This document shows positions 45,255-53,613 of a DNA stretch of 64,000 bases, piece after piece (positions within the stretch are counted from its first letter, which is position 1; every line of letters starts with the position of its first letter). The translations under genes were made by a program, and so were the position numbers. The stretch comes from Bordetella genomosp. 9 (GTDB lineage Bacteria; Pseudomonadota; Gammaproteobacteria; Burkholderiales; Burkholderiaceae_B). The notes beneath the pieces were generated by a model. It did not search any database, was not told where the DNA came from, and worked only from the letters and a program-made list of their open reading frames with translations. The stretch is taken from NCBI RefSeq assembly GCF_002261425.1, contig NZ_NEVJ01000003.1:2976001-3040000 (forward strand), read 5' to 3'.

Positions 45255-46463
45255 TCAGATATAGAAACCCATCCGCGACATGCTGGCCGCCAGCTGGTCA
45301 TGCGTGATCCCCACCGGCTGCCTTCCCGCGCCGCGCGTAAGAGGTGGCGCATTGCCCGCCTTGTCCGCCTTCTCCGGCCGGAAGCCCATATCCAGCAGCG
45401 TGCGATGCAGGCCCGTATAGAACTCCGTCTTCTTGAAGTCGCGGATCACCGCGGCGGCGTCGGTGTCACGGCCTTCGAATACCCAGTTGTAAAGATAGGG
45501 CAAGGTGCGCTTGAATACCCGACGATGATGCTCGTTGATGAAGAAGTCCGCGTACTTCACGTATTGATCGATACGATGGGCCAGGAAGTCGCGGGTGTAA
45601 CCGCCCCCCATCAACAGGGCGGAGCCGAAGCCCGGACTGGTCTTCCGGTAATCCGCCATCTTGATGCGCATCCTGGCGTACAGATTGCATTGCGTCAGCC
45701 CGTCATAATCGGGCGACGGCGGCGCGGTGAAGCGGGTACCGAATTTTTGCAGGAATTTCCAGGCCAGGAACCACGTCATCTGCGCGGCTTCGCCCAGGTC
45801 CCTGGTCACGTTGCGGTCCAGGCCGACCTGGCCGGAATGGTTGCCGGGAAACGGCATGAAGATGGCATTGGTGCCGTGGTTCGTGAACTTGACCCGCTTG
45901 GCGTCCTGGGGCTTGAAGAAACCACGGGTCTCGTGCATGGACAGGACCGCGCAGTAATTCTTCACGTTGCCACGCAGGGTGCTGGCGTCGACCGCGCTTT
46001 TATTGCCGATACCGGCCACCGGATCGACGGCGAAGATATTGACGGCAATCTGCGGAAAGAACTCGCGCAGCTTGTATGCCAGTTTCGTGCAGGTCACCGC
46101 GCCCCGGCTCCATCCCAGCATGTTCACCGTGCGCGGCAGGGGATTCAATCCGGCGATGGTGGCGACGGCGTGCATGACGTTGTCGTCCCAGCCCGCGCCG
46201 GTCGCCATGCCCATGAATTGGCAATTGCCGGTCGTATTGCCCAGTTCCCGGTTGCCGAAAAGGGATTTCTTCTGCTTGTCGCGCGTAAAGGGATTGAACC
46301 GGCCGGGCATGACGGTGGTGGCCGGCGCGCTGCCAGGGCCGTCGCATATCAGGTAATCCCGGTATTCGACGCCGGCGGCCAGGCGGCCGAATTCCGCGAC
46401 GATTTCTCCCTTGCCATCCCGGCTTGCGCTGGTCCCGTGGTTGAAAACCGTAAATACTGTCAT
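45255..46463 (-). CDS. Isolated alpha/beta-hydrolase with DUF2235/Tle1-like catalytic motifs
   Basis: The 402-residue protein starts at ATG 46463, after GTGAGACC. It begins VFTVFNHGTSASRDGK, a glycine/threonine start reminiscent of DUF2235 hydrolases. Three motifs fit a Ser-Asp-His triad: S119 in MLGWSRGAVTC, D147 in NIFAVDPVAG and H209 in FPGNHSGQVG; the last two resemble the DPV and PGxHSDVGG elements of type VI secretion phospholipases (Tle1). There is no signal peptide. Base composition looks lower in G+C than the neighbours over 45.5-46.2 kb. It is alone: no VgrG, PAAR, Hcp, immunity-like or secretion gene is adjacent. It could be an effector, a phage-type or housekeeping lipase, or a member of an uncharacterised family. 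The fold assignment is inferred. Confidence 0.72.
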   Translation of the reverse strand: MTVFTVFNHGTSASRDGKGEIVAEFGRLAAGVEYRDYLICDGPGSAPATTVMPGRFNPFTRDKQKKSLFGNRELGNTTGNCQFMGMATGAGWDDNVMHAVATIAGLNPLPRTVNMLGWSRGAVTCTKLAYKLREFFPQIAVNIFAVDPVAGIGNKSAVDASTLRGNVKNYCAVLSMHETRGFFKPQDAKRVKFTNHGTNAIFMPFPGNHSGQVGLDRNVTRDLGEAAQMTWFLAWKFLQKFGTRFTAPPSPDYDGLTQCNLYARMRIKMADYRKTSPGFGSALLMGGGYTRDFLAHRIDQYVKYADFFINEHHRRVFKRTLPYLYNWVFEGRDTDAAAVIRDFKKTEFYTGLHRTLLDMGFRPEKADKAGNAPPLTRGAGRQPVGITHDQLAASMSRMGFYI

Positions 46464-46743
46464 TGGGGTCTCACTGCGACATTCAAAACGCCGCAGCGTA
46501 GTGGCTAGCCCCACGCCGCCCTAACCAGAAAAACCTCACCTCGCGGGGCCCTGTCCGGACGCACGGCGCCGGTGATTTCGCGCGATGGCCGGCGGCGGCG
46601 TAATCATTGTCCCGTCGATGGGGGAATCCGTCCGCATCGGCGGCGCGCCGATTCCGCCAGCAATGCGGGAAGCCCACCCGCCGAAGGCGCATCTCGACGC
46701 ATTCAATGCGGCGATCGATACACCGGCCGCCCGGGCGGCTCGC

Positions 46744-48810
46744 CTAAGCCCCGCCCTTGTTCAACAAGGCTTTCAGCATGCCCAGGCGTTCCTTGGGACT
46801 CAGCGCGCGGGTCGCCTCGTCTTCCGGGAAACGCGCATCGCCCAGGCCCATTTCCTCGATGAAGCGCGACGGTTCGCGCACCAGGTCCTCGCGAGCACGG
46901 CGCCGCTTCCTGCACCAGCTCAGGGTCAGGCTGCGTTGCGCGCGCGTGATGCCGACATACATCAGGCGGCGTTCTTCCTCGATACGCGTGGCCAGCGATT
47001 CCGCGGCGCGCGCCGGGTCGCCGTCCTCTTCATCCTTGCCCAGATGGGGCAGCAGGCCTTCTTCAACGCCGACCATGTAGACGTGCGGATACTCCAGGCC
47101 CTTGGAGGCATGCAAGGTGGACAGCTTGACCGCGTCGGGTTCTTCTTCTTCGCCGCGTTCCAGCATGGTGACCAGGGCCACGTGCTGGACCAGCTCGAAC
47201 AAGGTCATGCCGTCTTCCTCGGCCTTGCGCTTGAGCCAGCCAGTCAGTTCCAGCACGTTCTGCCAACGGGTCTGCGCCGGCTTTTCGTCGAACATGTCGT
47301 ACAGATAGCGTTCGTACTGGATGGCGCCCAGCAGGTCGTCCAGGAGTACGCCGGCCGGTTCCGCGGACGCGGGCTTGCTGCCATCGGGCGCGCCGCGCCC
47401 GGCCCGCCACTGCATGCGCTGGATGAATTCCGCGAACGTGCGCAGCGAATCGAGCTGGCGCTGCTGCAGCAGCGTATCCACGCCATGCTCGAAGACCGCG
47501 GCGAACAGCGGGATCTGCCGCTCCGCCGCGTATTGGCCCAGCGTCTGCAGGCTGCCCTGCCCGATGCCGCGCTTGGGCGTGGTCGCCGCGCGGATGAAGG
47601 CGGGATCGTCTTCGTCATTGGCGATCAGCCGCAGGTAGGCCAGCACGTCGCGCACTTCCGCCTTGTCGAAAAAGCTCTGCCCGCCGGCGATGGTGTATGG
47701 GATCTTCAGGTTGCGCAGCGCCTGTTCCAGGATGCGCGACTGATGATTGCTGCGATAGAGAATGGCGTAGTCCTTCCACTGCCCCTGGCGCTCGAAGCGC
47801 GCCGCGGATATCCGCATGGCGATGGATTCGGCTTCGGCTTCCTCGCCGTCCATCGGCGTGATGACGATGGGCTCGCCCACGCCCAGGTCCGACCAGAGCT
47901 TCTTCTCGAACAGCTTGGGATTCTTCTCGATGACCTTGTTGGCGGCGGCCAGGATGCGCTGCACGGAGCGGTAGTTCTGCTCCAGCTTGATCAACTTCAG
48001 GTTGGGATAGTCGGTGGTCAGCTTGGCCAGGTTCTCGATGGTGGCGCCGCGCCAGGCATAGATGGCCTGGTCGTCGTCGCCCACCGCGGTGAACATGGCG
48101 CGGTCGCCGGTCAGCAACTGCACCAGGCGGTACTGGCACACGTTGGTGTCCTGGTATTCGTCTACCAGCAGGTAACGGACGCGGTTCTGCCAGCGCGTCC
48201 GCACTTCTTCGTTCTGCTCCATCAGCAGCGCGGGGATGCGGATCAGGTCGTCGAAGTCCACCGCCTGGTAGGCGGCCAGGGTGGCGGCGTAGCTGCGGTA
48301 GACGCGGGCGGACTCGACCTCGGCCTTGGTGGACGCGATGGCGGCGGCGCCGTCGGGGTCCAGCAGGGCGTTCTTCCACAGCGAAATCGTCGTCTGCACG
48401 GTGCGCAGCCAGCCGCGATCGGTCGTGGCCAGCAGGTCCTGGATGATGGCCATGGCATCGTCGGCATCCAGGATGGAGAATTGCGGCTTCAGGCCCGCGT
48501 GGCGCGCTTCCTCGCGCAGGAAACGCACGCCCAGCGCGTGGAAGGTGCTGATGGTCAGCCCCTTGGCGAGCTTGCGGTCCACCAGCGCCTTGACGCGCTC
48601 TTCCATCTCGCGCGCCGCCTTGTTGGTGAAGGTCAGCGCGACGATGTTGCGGCCCATGTAGCCGCATTCGCGCAGCAGGTAAGCGATCTTCTGCGTGATG
48701 ACGCGCGTCTTGCCGCTGCCCGCGCCGGCCAGCACCAGGCAGGGCCCGCCCAGGTACAGGATGGCTTCGCGTTGCGGGGGATTCAGCCCGGCGGGCAGGG
48801 TCTCGGACAT
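46744..48810 (-). CDS. rep: ATP-dependent DNA helicase Rep
   Basis: The 688-residue protein is a superfamily 1A 3'-5' helicase: Q-motif LNPPQREAI, Walker A AGAGSGKT at 28-35, motif II VDEYQDTN at 216-223, motif III DDQAIYAWRGA, motif V TLHASKGLEYPHVYMVG and motif VI EERRLMYVGITRA. Length and the lack of a long C-terminal Tudor extension favour Rep over UvrD. Rep moves blocks from replication forks and works with PriA/PriC in restart; priA lies 6 bp upstream on the same strand, so the two restart genes form an operon. A 14-bp palindrome (GCCGCCCGGGCGGC, 46726-46739) follows the stop. Confidence 0.9.
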   Translation of the reverse strand: MSETLPAGLNPPQREAILYLGGPCLVLAGAGSGKTRVITQKIAYLLRECGYMGRNIVALTFTNKAAREMEERVKALVDRKLAKGLTISTFHALGVRFLREEARHAGLKPQFSILDADDAMAIIQDLLATTDRGWLRTVQTTISLWKNALLDPDGAAAIASTKAEVESARVYRSYAATLAAYQAVDFDDLIRIPALLMEQNEEVRTRWQNRVRYLLVDEYQDTNVCQYRLVQLLTGDRAMFTAVGDDDQAIYAWRGATIENLAKLTTDYPNLKLIKLEQNYRSVQRILAAANKVIEKNPKLFEKKLWSDLGVGEPIVITPMDGEEAEAESIAMRISAARFERQGQWKDYAILYRSNHQSRILEQALRNLKIPYTIAGGQSFFDKAEVRDVLAYLRLIANDEDDPAFIRAATTPKRGIGQGSLQTLGQYAAERQIPLFAAVFEHGVDTLLQQRQLDSLRTFAEFIQRMQWRAGRGAPDGSKPASAEPAGVLLDDLLGAIQYERYLYDMFDEKPAQTRWQNVLELTGWLKRKAEEDGMTLFELVQHVALVTMLERGEEEEPDAVKLSTLHASKGLEYPHVYMVGVEEGLLPHLGKDEEDGDPARAAESLATRIEEERRLMYVGITRAQRSLTLSWCRKRRRAREDLVREPSRFIEEMGLGDARFPEDEATRALSPKERLGMLKALLNKGGA

Positions 48811-48816
48811 GGGACG

Positions 48817-50943
48817 TCAGATTTCCAGGGGATCGACTTCCAGCTGCCAGCGCACGCGGGACGCGGCGGGCAATTGCGGCAGCATCGCGGACCAGGCCGC
48901 CAGGAAACCCTGCAGCGCGGGCCGGCTGGCGCTTTCCACCAGCAGTTGCGCGCGCTCCATATTGGCGATGCGCACCACTCGCAACGGAACCGGATCGTAG
49001 CGCGTAACGGCGTCCGACGTGGGAAAACAATCGGCCAGCTCGCCGTCCGGCAGATCGCGCGCCGACTGCAGGAACTCCAGGGCCTGGGCCAGTTCGCGCG
49101 CTTCGGCGGTCAGCAGCGCCTGGTGCGCGAAAGGCGGCAGGCCCGTGCTTTCGCGCTCGGCCAGCGCCGGGCCGGCGAAACCGACGTAATCGTGGCGCAG
49201 CAGCGCCTGGTAGACCGGCTGTTCCGGATAGCCGGTCTGGACCAGGACCTCGCCGCCTTCGGTATGGCGGCCGGCACGGCCGGCCACCTGCATGAGCTGC
49301 GCGAACAGTCGTTCCGGCGCGCGAAAGTCATGGGCGAAGAGCATGGCGTCGGCGTTCAGCACGCCCACCAGTCCCAGCCGCGCGAAGTCATGGCCCTTGG
49401 CCACCATCTGCGTGCCCACCAGGATGTCGACCTCGCCGGCATGGACGCTGGCGAACAGCGTCTGCGCGCTGCCCTTGCGGCGCGTGCTGTCCGCATCGAT
49501 CCGCAGTATCCGGGCTTGGGGAAACAGCTCGGACAGGTGTTCCTCGACCCGCTGCGTGCCACGCCCCATGGGCTGCAGATCCTGGTCGCCGCACTCCGGG
49601 CAGGCGCGCGGCACCCGTGCCTGGTAGCCGCAATGATGACACTGCAGGACGTGGCCGCCCGGCCCCGGGCCCCGATGCAGCACGGTAAACGCCGTGCAGC
49701 GCGGACAATGGCTGACCCAGGCGCATGAGGCGCAATGCAGCACGGGCGCATAGCCGCGGCGGTTCAGGAACACCAGCGACTGCTCGCCGCGCTCCAGCCG
49801 CTTGCCGATCGCGTCGATCAGTTGCGGCGACATGCCCTGCTTCATCGGCAGGCGGCGCGTATCCACCAGCCGCACCTTGGGCAGTTCGCTGGCCTTGGCG
49901 CGCGCCGACAGGGTCAGGCGCAGATAGCGGCCGCGTTCGGCCTGCTGCCAGGTCTCCAGCGACGGCGTGGCGGAACCGAGCAGCACCGGGATGTCCCGAT
50001 CGCGGGCACGCCATACGGCCAGATCGCGCGCCGAATAGCGCAGGCCGTCCTGCTGCTTGTATGACGCGTCATGTTCTTCGTCCACCACGATCAGGCCCAG
50101 GTCCGGCAAGGGCGCGAAGATGGACATGCGCGTGCCCAGCAGCACGCGCGCCTGGCCGCGCTGGGCGCGTATCCAGGATTCCAGCCGTTCGCCGTCCGAC
50201 AGGCCGCTGTGCAGCACCGCCAGCGCCCCGGGGCCCGCGACGGCGTCCAGGCGGGCGCGCAGCACGGCTTCCAGCTGCGGCGTCAGATTGATTTCCGGCA
50301 CCATCAGCAGGACCTGCCGGCCCTGCATCAGGACGTCGCGCGCGGCGCGCAGGTAGACCTCGGTCTTGCCGCTGCCGGTGACCCCGTGCAGCAGCACGGG
50401 CTTGAAGCCGCGCAGGGCACGGACGGCATCGACGGCGGCTTCCTGTTCGGCGTTCAGGGTCGGCTCGGCCGGCGCCAGGGCGTCGCCGGCCGGCGGTGCC
50501 GCCTTGGCGGCCGCTTTCGCGAGCTTGGCGTCCAGCCGCGCCACCGGTCCGGCGCCCGAACGTTTGCCTTCATACGCGGACGGCTTGCGCAGCGGTGGCG
50601 GCAAGGCGGGCAGCATGACCTCGCCCAGGGGCCGCTGGTAATACGCGGCGGCGAAGCGTGCCAGCCGCAACCAGTCATCGCCGAAGGGCGGCAGGTCGTC
50701 CAGCACGCGTTCCACGGGCTTGATGAACGCCGGATCGATGGAAGGCTGTTCCAGCGACTCCGTCACGACGCCCACCAGCCGCCGGCGACCGAAGGGCACG
50801 ATCACGCGCGTGCCGGGATCCAGAGGGGCGCCATGGCGGTAATCGAAGGGGCCCTGCAGCGGCACGTCCAGCGCGACGCGCACCCAGGCCGGGGCCTGCG
50901 ACGCGGGGGAACTGGCCGGCGTTTCAGCACGGGTTTCGGTCAT
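48817..50943 (-). CDS. priA: Primosomal protein N' (replication restart helicase PriA)
   Basis: PriA binds stalled forks and reloads the replisome. The 708-residue protein has an N-terminal DNA-binding domain (VALDVPLQGPFDYRHG, VIVPFGRRRLVGVV), Walker A GVTGSGKTE, motif II DEEHD, two pairs of zinc cysteines in CASCAWVSHCPRC and CHHCGYQARVPRACPEC, and helicase motifs V/VI (GTQMVAKGHDF, QVAGRAGR). Two starts are possible, ATG 50949 and 50943; GACGG lies about 6 bases before the second, which I prefer. A lysine/alanine-rich linker sits between the N-terminal and helicase domains. It is followed directly by rep. Confidence 0.95.
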   Translation of the reverse strand: MTETRAETPASSPASQAPAWVRVALDVPLQGPFDYRHGAPLDPGTRVIVPFGRRRLVGVVTESLEQPSIDPAFIKPVERVLDDLPPFGDDWLRLARFAAAYYQRPLGEVMLPALPPPLRKPSAYEGKRSGAGPVARLDAKLAKAAAKAAPPAGDALAPAEPTLNAEQEAAVDAVRALRGFKPVLLHGVTGSGKTEVYLRAARDVLMQGRQVLLMVPEINLTPQLEAVLRARLDAVAGPGALAVLHSGLSDGERLESWIRAQRGQARVLLGTRMSIFAPLPDLGLIVVDEEHDASYKQQDGLRYSARDLAVWRARDRDIPVLLGSATPSLETWQQAERGRYLRLTLSARAKASELPKVRLVDTRRLPMKQGMSPQLIDAIGKRLERGEQSLVFLNRRGYAPVLHCASCAWVSHCPRCTAFTVLHRGPGPGGHVLQCHHCGYQARVPRACPECGDQDLQPMGRGTQRVEEHLSELFPQARILRIDADSTRRKGSAQTLFASVHAGEVDILVGTQMVAKGHDFARLGLVGVLNADAMLFAHDFRAPERLFAQLMQVAGRAGRHTEGGEVLVQTGYPEQPVYQALLRHDYVGFAGPALAERESTGLPPFAHQALLTAEARELAQALEFLQSARDLPDGELADCFPTSDAVTRYDPVPLRVVRIANMERAQLLVESASRPALQGFLAAWSAMLPQLPAASRVRWQLEVDPLEI

Positions 50944-51345
50944 TACCATCCGTCAAAAGTATGAGCTGCCCGCCCATCCTATTTAAAGTGAATTCTCGAA
51001 GTTCCCGCTAAGCGCCTGTGGCGCCTGCAAATGAAAATGCGGGCGAAGCGCTCTGTGGATAACTTTGGGGAAAAAACCGTTGATTTTGGAATTACCCCGG
51101 CTTACCACAACCGCACCCATCTTGTAAGGGGCGAGATCAAATAGTTTTTCGCCATAAAATCAATGACTTGGCGGAGAACGCGCCAGAGCACAGACAACCC
51201 TGCGCTGTCAAGCGTCTTTGCTTCGTTGCTGTGCACAAGTGGGCTAAATGGGGGCACGGCTCGCGCGCCGCCAGGGGAAAAAAGCCATGCCGGGGCGCTG
51301 CGGGGAGCCTTCTCAAGGAGTCGCCCGCCTGGGAAAAACCCTGTT
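50944..51345. other. 402-bp A/T-richer intergenic region with a perfect DnaA box
   Basis: Between hemE and priA, both minus strand, I see no credible gene; short frames here lack conservation-like composition. The region contains one exact DnaA box (TTATCCACA on the minus strand, 51054-51062), an A/T-rich stretch around 51137-51170, and on the minus strand TTTTTT after a weak GC-rich stem near 51286-51302 that could end hemE transcription. The priA promoter must lie here. Confidence 0.6.
51054..51062 (-). promoter_or_regulatory. Perfect DnaA box upstream of priA
   Basis: TTATCCACA matches the DnaA consensus exactly. It lies about 110 bp upstream of the priA start. A single box suggests regulation or DnaA titration rather than an origin. 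Confidence 0.55.
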
Positions 51346-52422
51346 TCAAACGGCATGGAAAGCGCGGCTGTAGGCATGCACCTCATCCACCAGTTCGGCT
51401 ACGGCGTCCGGCGGAGTGAACTGGGAAATGCCATGGCCCAGGTTGAACACGTGACCGCCCGCGCCCACCGGCCCGAAATCGTCGATGATGCGGCGAACCT
51501 GGGCACGTATCGCCGGCCCGCCGGCAAAGAGCGCCATCGGATCCAGGTTGCCCTGCAGCGCCACGGCGTCGCCGACGCGCGCCCGCGCGCGGCGCAGGTT
51601 GACGGTCCAGTCCACGCCCACGGCGTCCGCCCCGCAGCCGGCGATGTCCTCCAGCCACAGGCCGCCGCCCTTGGTGAACACGATGGCCGGAACCGGCTGC
51701 CCGTCCTGCTGCCGGGTCAGCCCCGCCATGACCTGCCGGGTATAGGCCAGCGAATACTCCTGGAACAAGCCGTCGGCCAGCACGCCGCCCCAGCTGTCGA
51801 ACAGCATCACCGCCTGCACCCCGGCGGCGATCTGCGCGTTCAGATACTCGGTGGTGGCGCGCGCGTTGATGGCCAGGATGCGGTGCATCAGGTCCGGGCG
51901 CCCGTACGCCAGGCTCTTGATCAGCCGGTAATCGTCGCTGCCCTTGCCCTCGACCATATAACAGGCGATGGTCCAGGGGCTGCCGGCGAAGCCGATCAGG
52001 GGCACCCGTCCTTGCAGCTCGCGGCGGATGAGGCTGACGGCGTCGAACACGTAGCGCAATTTGTCCATGTCCGGCGGCGCCAGGGCATCGACGTCGGCTT
52101 CCGTGCGAACCGGACGCTCGAAATGCGGTCCTTCGCCGGCGCGGAAATCCAGGCCCAGGCCCATCGCGTCGGGCACGGTCAGGATGTCGGAGAACAGGAT
52201 CGCCGCGTCCAGGGGAAAGCGTTCCAGCGGCTGCAGGGTTACTTCGGCGGCGTACGCGGGGTTCTGCGCCAGCCCCAGGAACGAACCCGCCCGCGCGCGC
52301 GTGGCGTTGTATTCGGGCAGATAGCGTCCCGCCTGGCGCATCAGCCACACAGGCGTGTACGGCACGGGCTGGCGCAGCAACGCGCGCAGGAATACATCGT
52401 TTTGCAAAGCGACGGCGGACAC
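51346..52422 (-). CDS. hemE: Uroporphyrinogen decarboxylase HemE
   Basis: HemE removes four carboxyl groups from uroporphyrinogen III to give coproporphyrinogen III in haem synthesis. The 358-residue protein has the signature [11 protein letters not shown] at 28-38, the conserved [34 protein letters not shown] and LGHGI segments, and normal length. The start is GTG 52422, preceded by GAGGA at 5 bases; the frame is open further upstream, but that part has no family similarity and lies inside the next gene. It starts 49 bp after the Fis-type regulator gene, on the same strand. Confidence 0.96.
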   Translation of the reverse strand: MSAVALQNDVFLRALLRQPVPYTPVWLMRQAGRYLPEYNATRARAGSFLGLAQNPAYAAEVTLQPLERFPLDAAILFSDILTVPDAMGLGLDFRAGEGPHFERPVRTEADVDALAPPDMDKLRYVFDAVSLIRRELQGRVPLIGFAGSPWTIACYMVEGKGSDDYRLIKSLAYGRPDLMHRILAINARATTEYLNAQIAAGVQAVMLFDSWGGVLADGLFQEYSLAYTRQVMAGLTRQQDGQPVPAIVFTKGGGLWLEDIAGCGADAVGVDWTVNLRRARARVGDAVALQGNLDPMALFAGGPAIRAQVRRIIDDFGPVGAGGHVFNLGHGISQFTPPDAVAELVDEVHAYSRAFHAV

Positions 52423-52471
52423 GGCTTTCCTCGAAAAATCCAAGCTGCCGATTTTACCCGGCGGGCTTCCC

Positions 52472-53449
52472 TCAGTCCGACTGCTCATTTCCGGCCTGGC
52501 GGGAGCGGTACGGCGCGGCATCGATATGGTGTTTGCGCATGAGTGCCCAGAAGGCGCGCCGGTGCTTGGCCGAGGCGCGCGCGGCGCGCGCGACATTGCC
52601 GGCATGGCGCGACAAGGCCGTGCGCACGTAATCGCGCTCGAAGCTGTCCACCACCCGCGACTTGGCGATACGGAAGGGCTCGTCGGGATGCACGCGGGGC
52701 GCCGCCTGGATGGCCAGCAAACCGCTGTCCAGCGCTTCCCGGGGCAGGCGCGGCCGTGCGTCCCCCAGGCCCATGGCCATGGTCGCGGCGCGCGCGGCCC
52801 GCGCGATCGCGGGCGGGACGGGACCGGTTTCGTAGTACGGCGCCATGGGCTCCCGCACCGCCCTGGGGGCGGTGGGCGTGGGCGGCCACGCGTCGGCGGT
52901 CGGGGTGGCGCCCTGGACCGCGTACGGAGCCGAGTATGGGGCTGCGTTGGGGGCTGCGTTGGGCGCTACGTACGGGGCGGCGTTCGGGATGGCGCGATCC
53001 CCGGCCACCCGGTCCACCCGCACGCGCAGCTCTTCAGGGCAAAGCGGATCGCGCACGAAGTCCTTCATGCCCAGCATCAGCAGGTCCTGCACGGCGGCCG
53101 CCTTCAGCCCGCGCGCCAGGCCGATCAGCGGCGTGAGCAGCCCGCCGCCGGCGCAGGACAGCGCCATGCGCGTCCATCCCAGCGTATCGGGCGTGATCGG
53201 CAACAGGCAGGCATCGAAGCGGCGCAGGGACAGGGCCAGCCGCGCCAGAACGTGCCCCGCCGCCTGCGCGCCGTGGCAAGCCGTGGCTATACCGTCGGCA
53301 CCGACCACCAGCGTACCGTCGTCCAGCGTGACGGCATGCAAGCGCACGCGTGTCGCCTGGCCCGCATGCCGCTGCATCCAGGCATCCATCCAGCCGGCGT
53401 GCGCCGGCACCATGAGCACGCCGCAATCTAGCGTCTCGCGCATTGCCAC
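52472..53449 (-). CDS. Fis-type HTH protein without an AAA+ domain
   Basis: The 325-residue protein ends in a Fis/NtrC-type helix-turn-helix: residues about 262-318 hold [40 protein letters not shown], the C-terminus usual for sigma-54 activators. The N-terminal half (about 1-140) may be a degenerate receiver-like domain ([23 protein letters not shown]) but lacks a clear phospho-acceptor and the TxxK pattern. A Pro/Ala/Asn/Tyr tandem repeat and a Pro-rich linker replace the AAA+ ATPase, so it cannot remodel sigma-54 RNA polymerase itself. It lies 49 bp upstream of hemE; its targets are unknown. Confidence 0.8.
   Translation of the reverse strand: MAMRETLDCGVLMVPAHAGWMDAWMQRHAGQATRVRLHAVTLDDGTLVVGADGIATACHGAQAAGHVLARLALSLRRFDACLLPITPDTLGWTRMALSCAGGGLLTPLIGLARGLKAAAVQDLLMLGMKDFVRDPLCPEELRVRVDRVAGDRAIPNAAPYVAPNAAPNAAPYSAPYAVQGATPTADAWPPTPTAPRAVREPMAPYYETGPVPPAIARAARAATMAMGLGDARPRLPREALDSGLLAIQAAPRVHPDEPFRIAKSRVVDSFERDYVRTALSRHAGNVARAARASAKHRRAFWALMRKHHIDAAPYRSRQAGNEQSD
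52922..52987 (-). repeat. 12-bp tandem repeat inside the Fis-type regulator
   Basis: On the coding strand about five to six units of four codons, written as Pro-Asn-Ala-Ala or Pro-Tyr-x-Ala, run head to tail ([20 protein letters not shown]). The DNA units vary at third positions and at the Asn/Tyr codon, so this is an older, partly decayed minisatellite. Confidence 0.8.
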
Positions 53450-53613
53450 TCCTTCGTATCCATCGAAGCAGCAAGGCTAAATAGCGCGTGGCGCCCCGGC
53501 AATTCGCAAAGTCCACACTGCGGCTTATACGTAGGGGCTTACCCGCGCGCCGAGCGGATATGCGTTGCGCGGATCAGTAGCGCGGATCCGTTGCGCACAT
53601 CAACTGCCTGCCC

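Noticed and set aside
45255..46463. A complete type VI secretion effector cassette
   Set aside because: No VgrG, PAAR, adaptor or immunity-like gene flanks it, so only the single hydrolase can be claimed.
46585..49728. A 1047-codon open frame on the plus strand
   Set aside because: Antisense to rep and the end of priA, which have full motif sets; no domain is seen in the plus frame.
50944..51345. Possible replication origin (perfect DnaA box, A/T-rich stretch)
   Set aside because: Only one box, no dnaA/dnaN/parAB/rpmH neighbours, and gene direction is convergent around 40 kb rather than divergent here.
51102..51386. 94-codon minus-strand frame between hemE and priA
   Set aside because: No ribosome site, overlaps the hemE end, and reads like random high-G+C translation.
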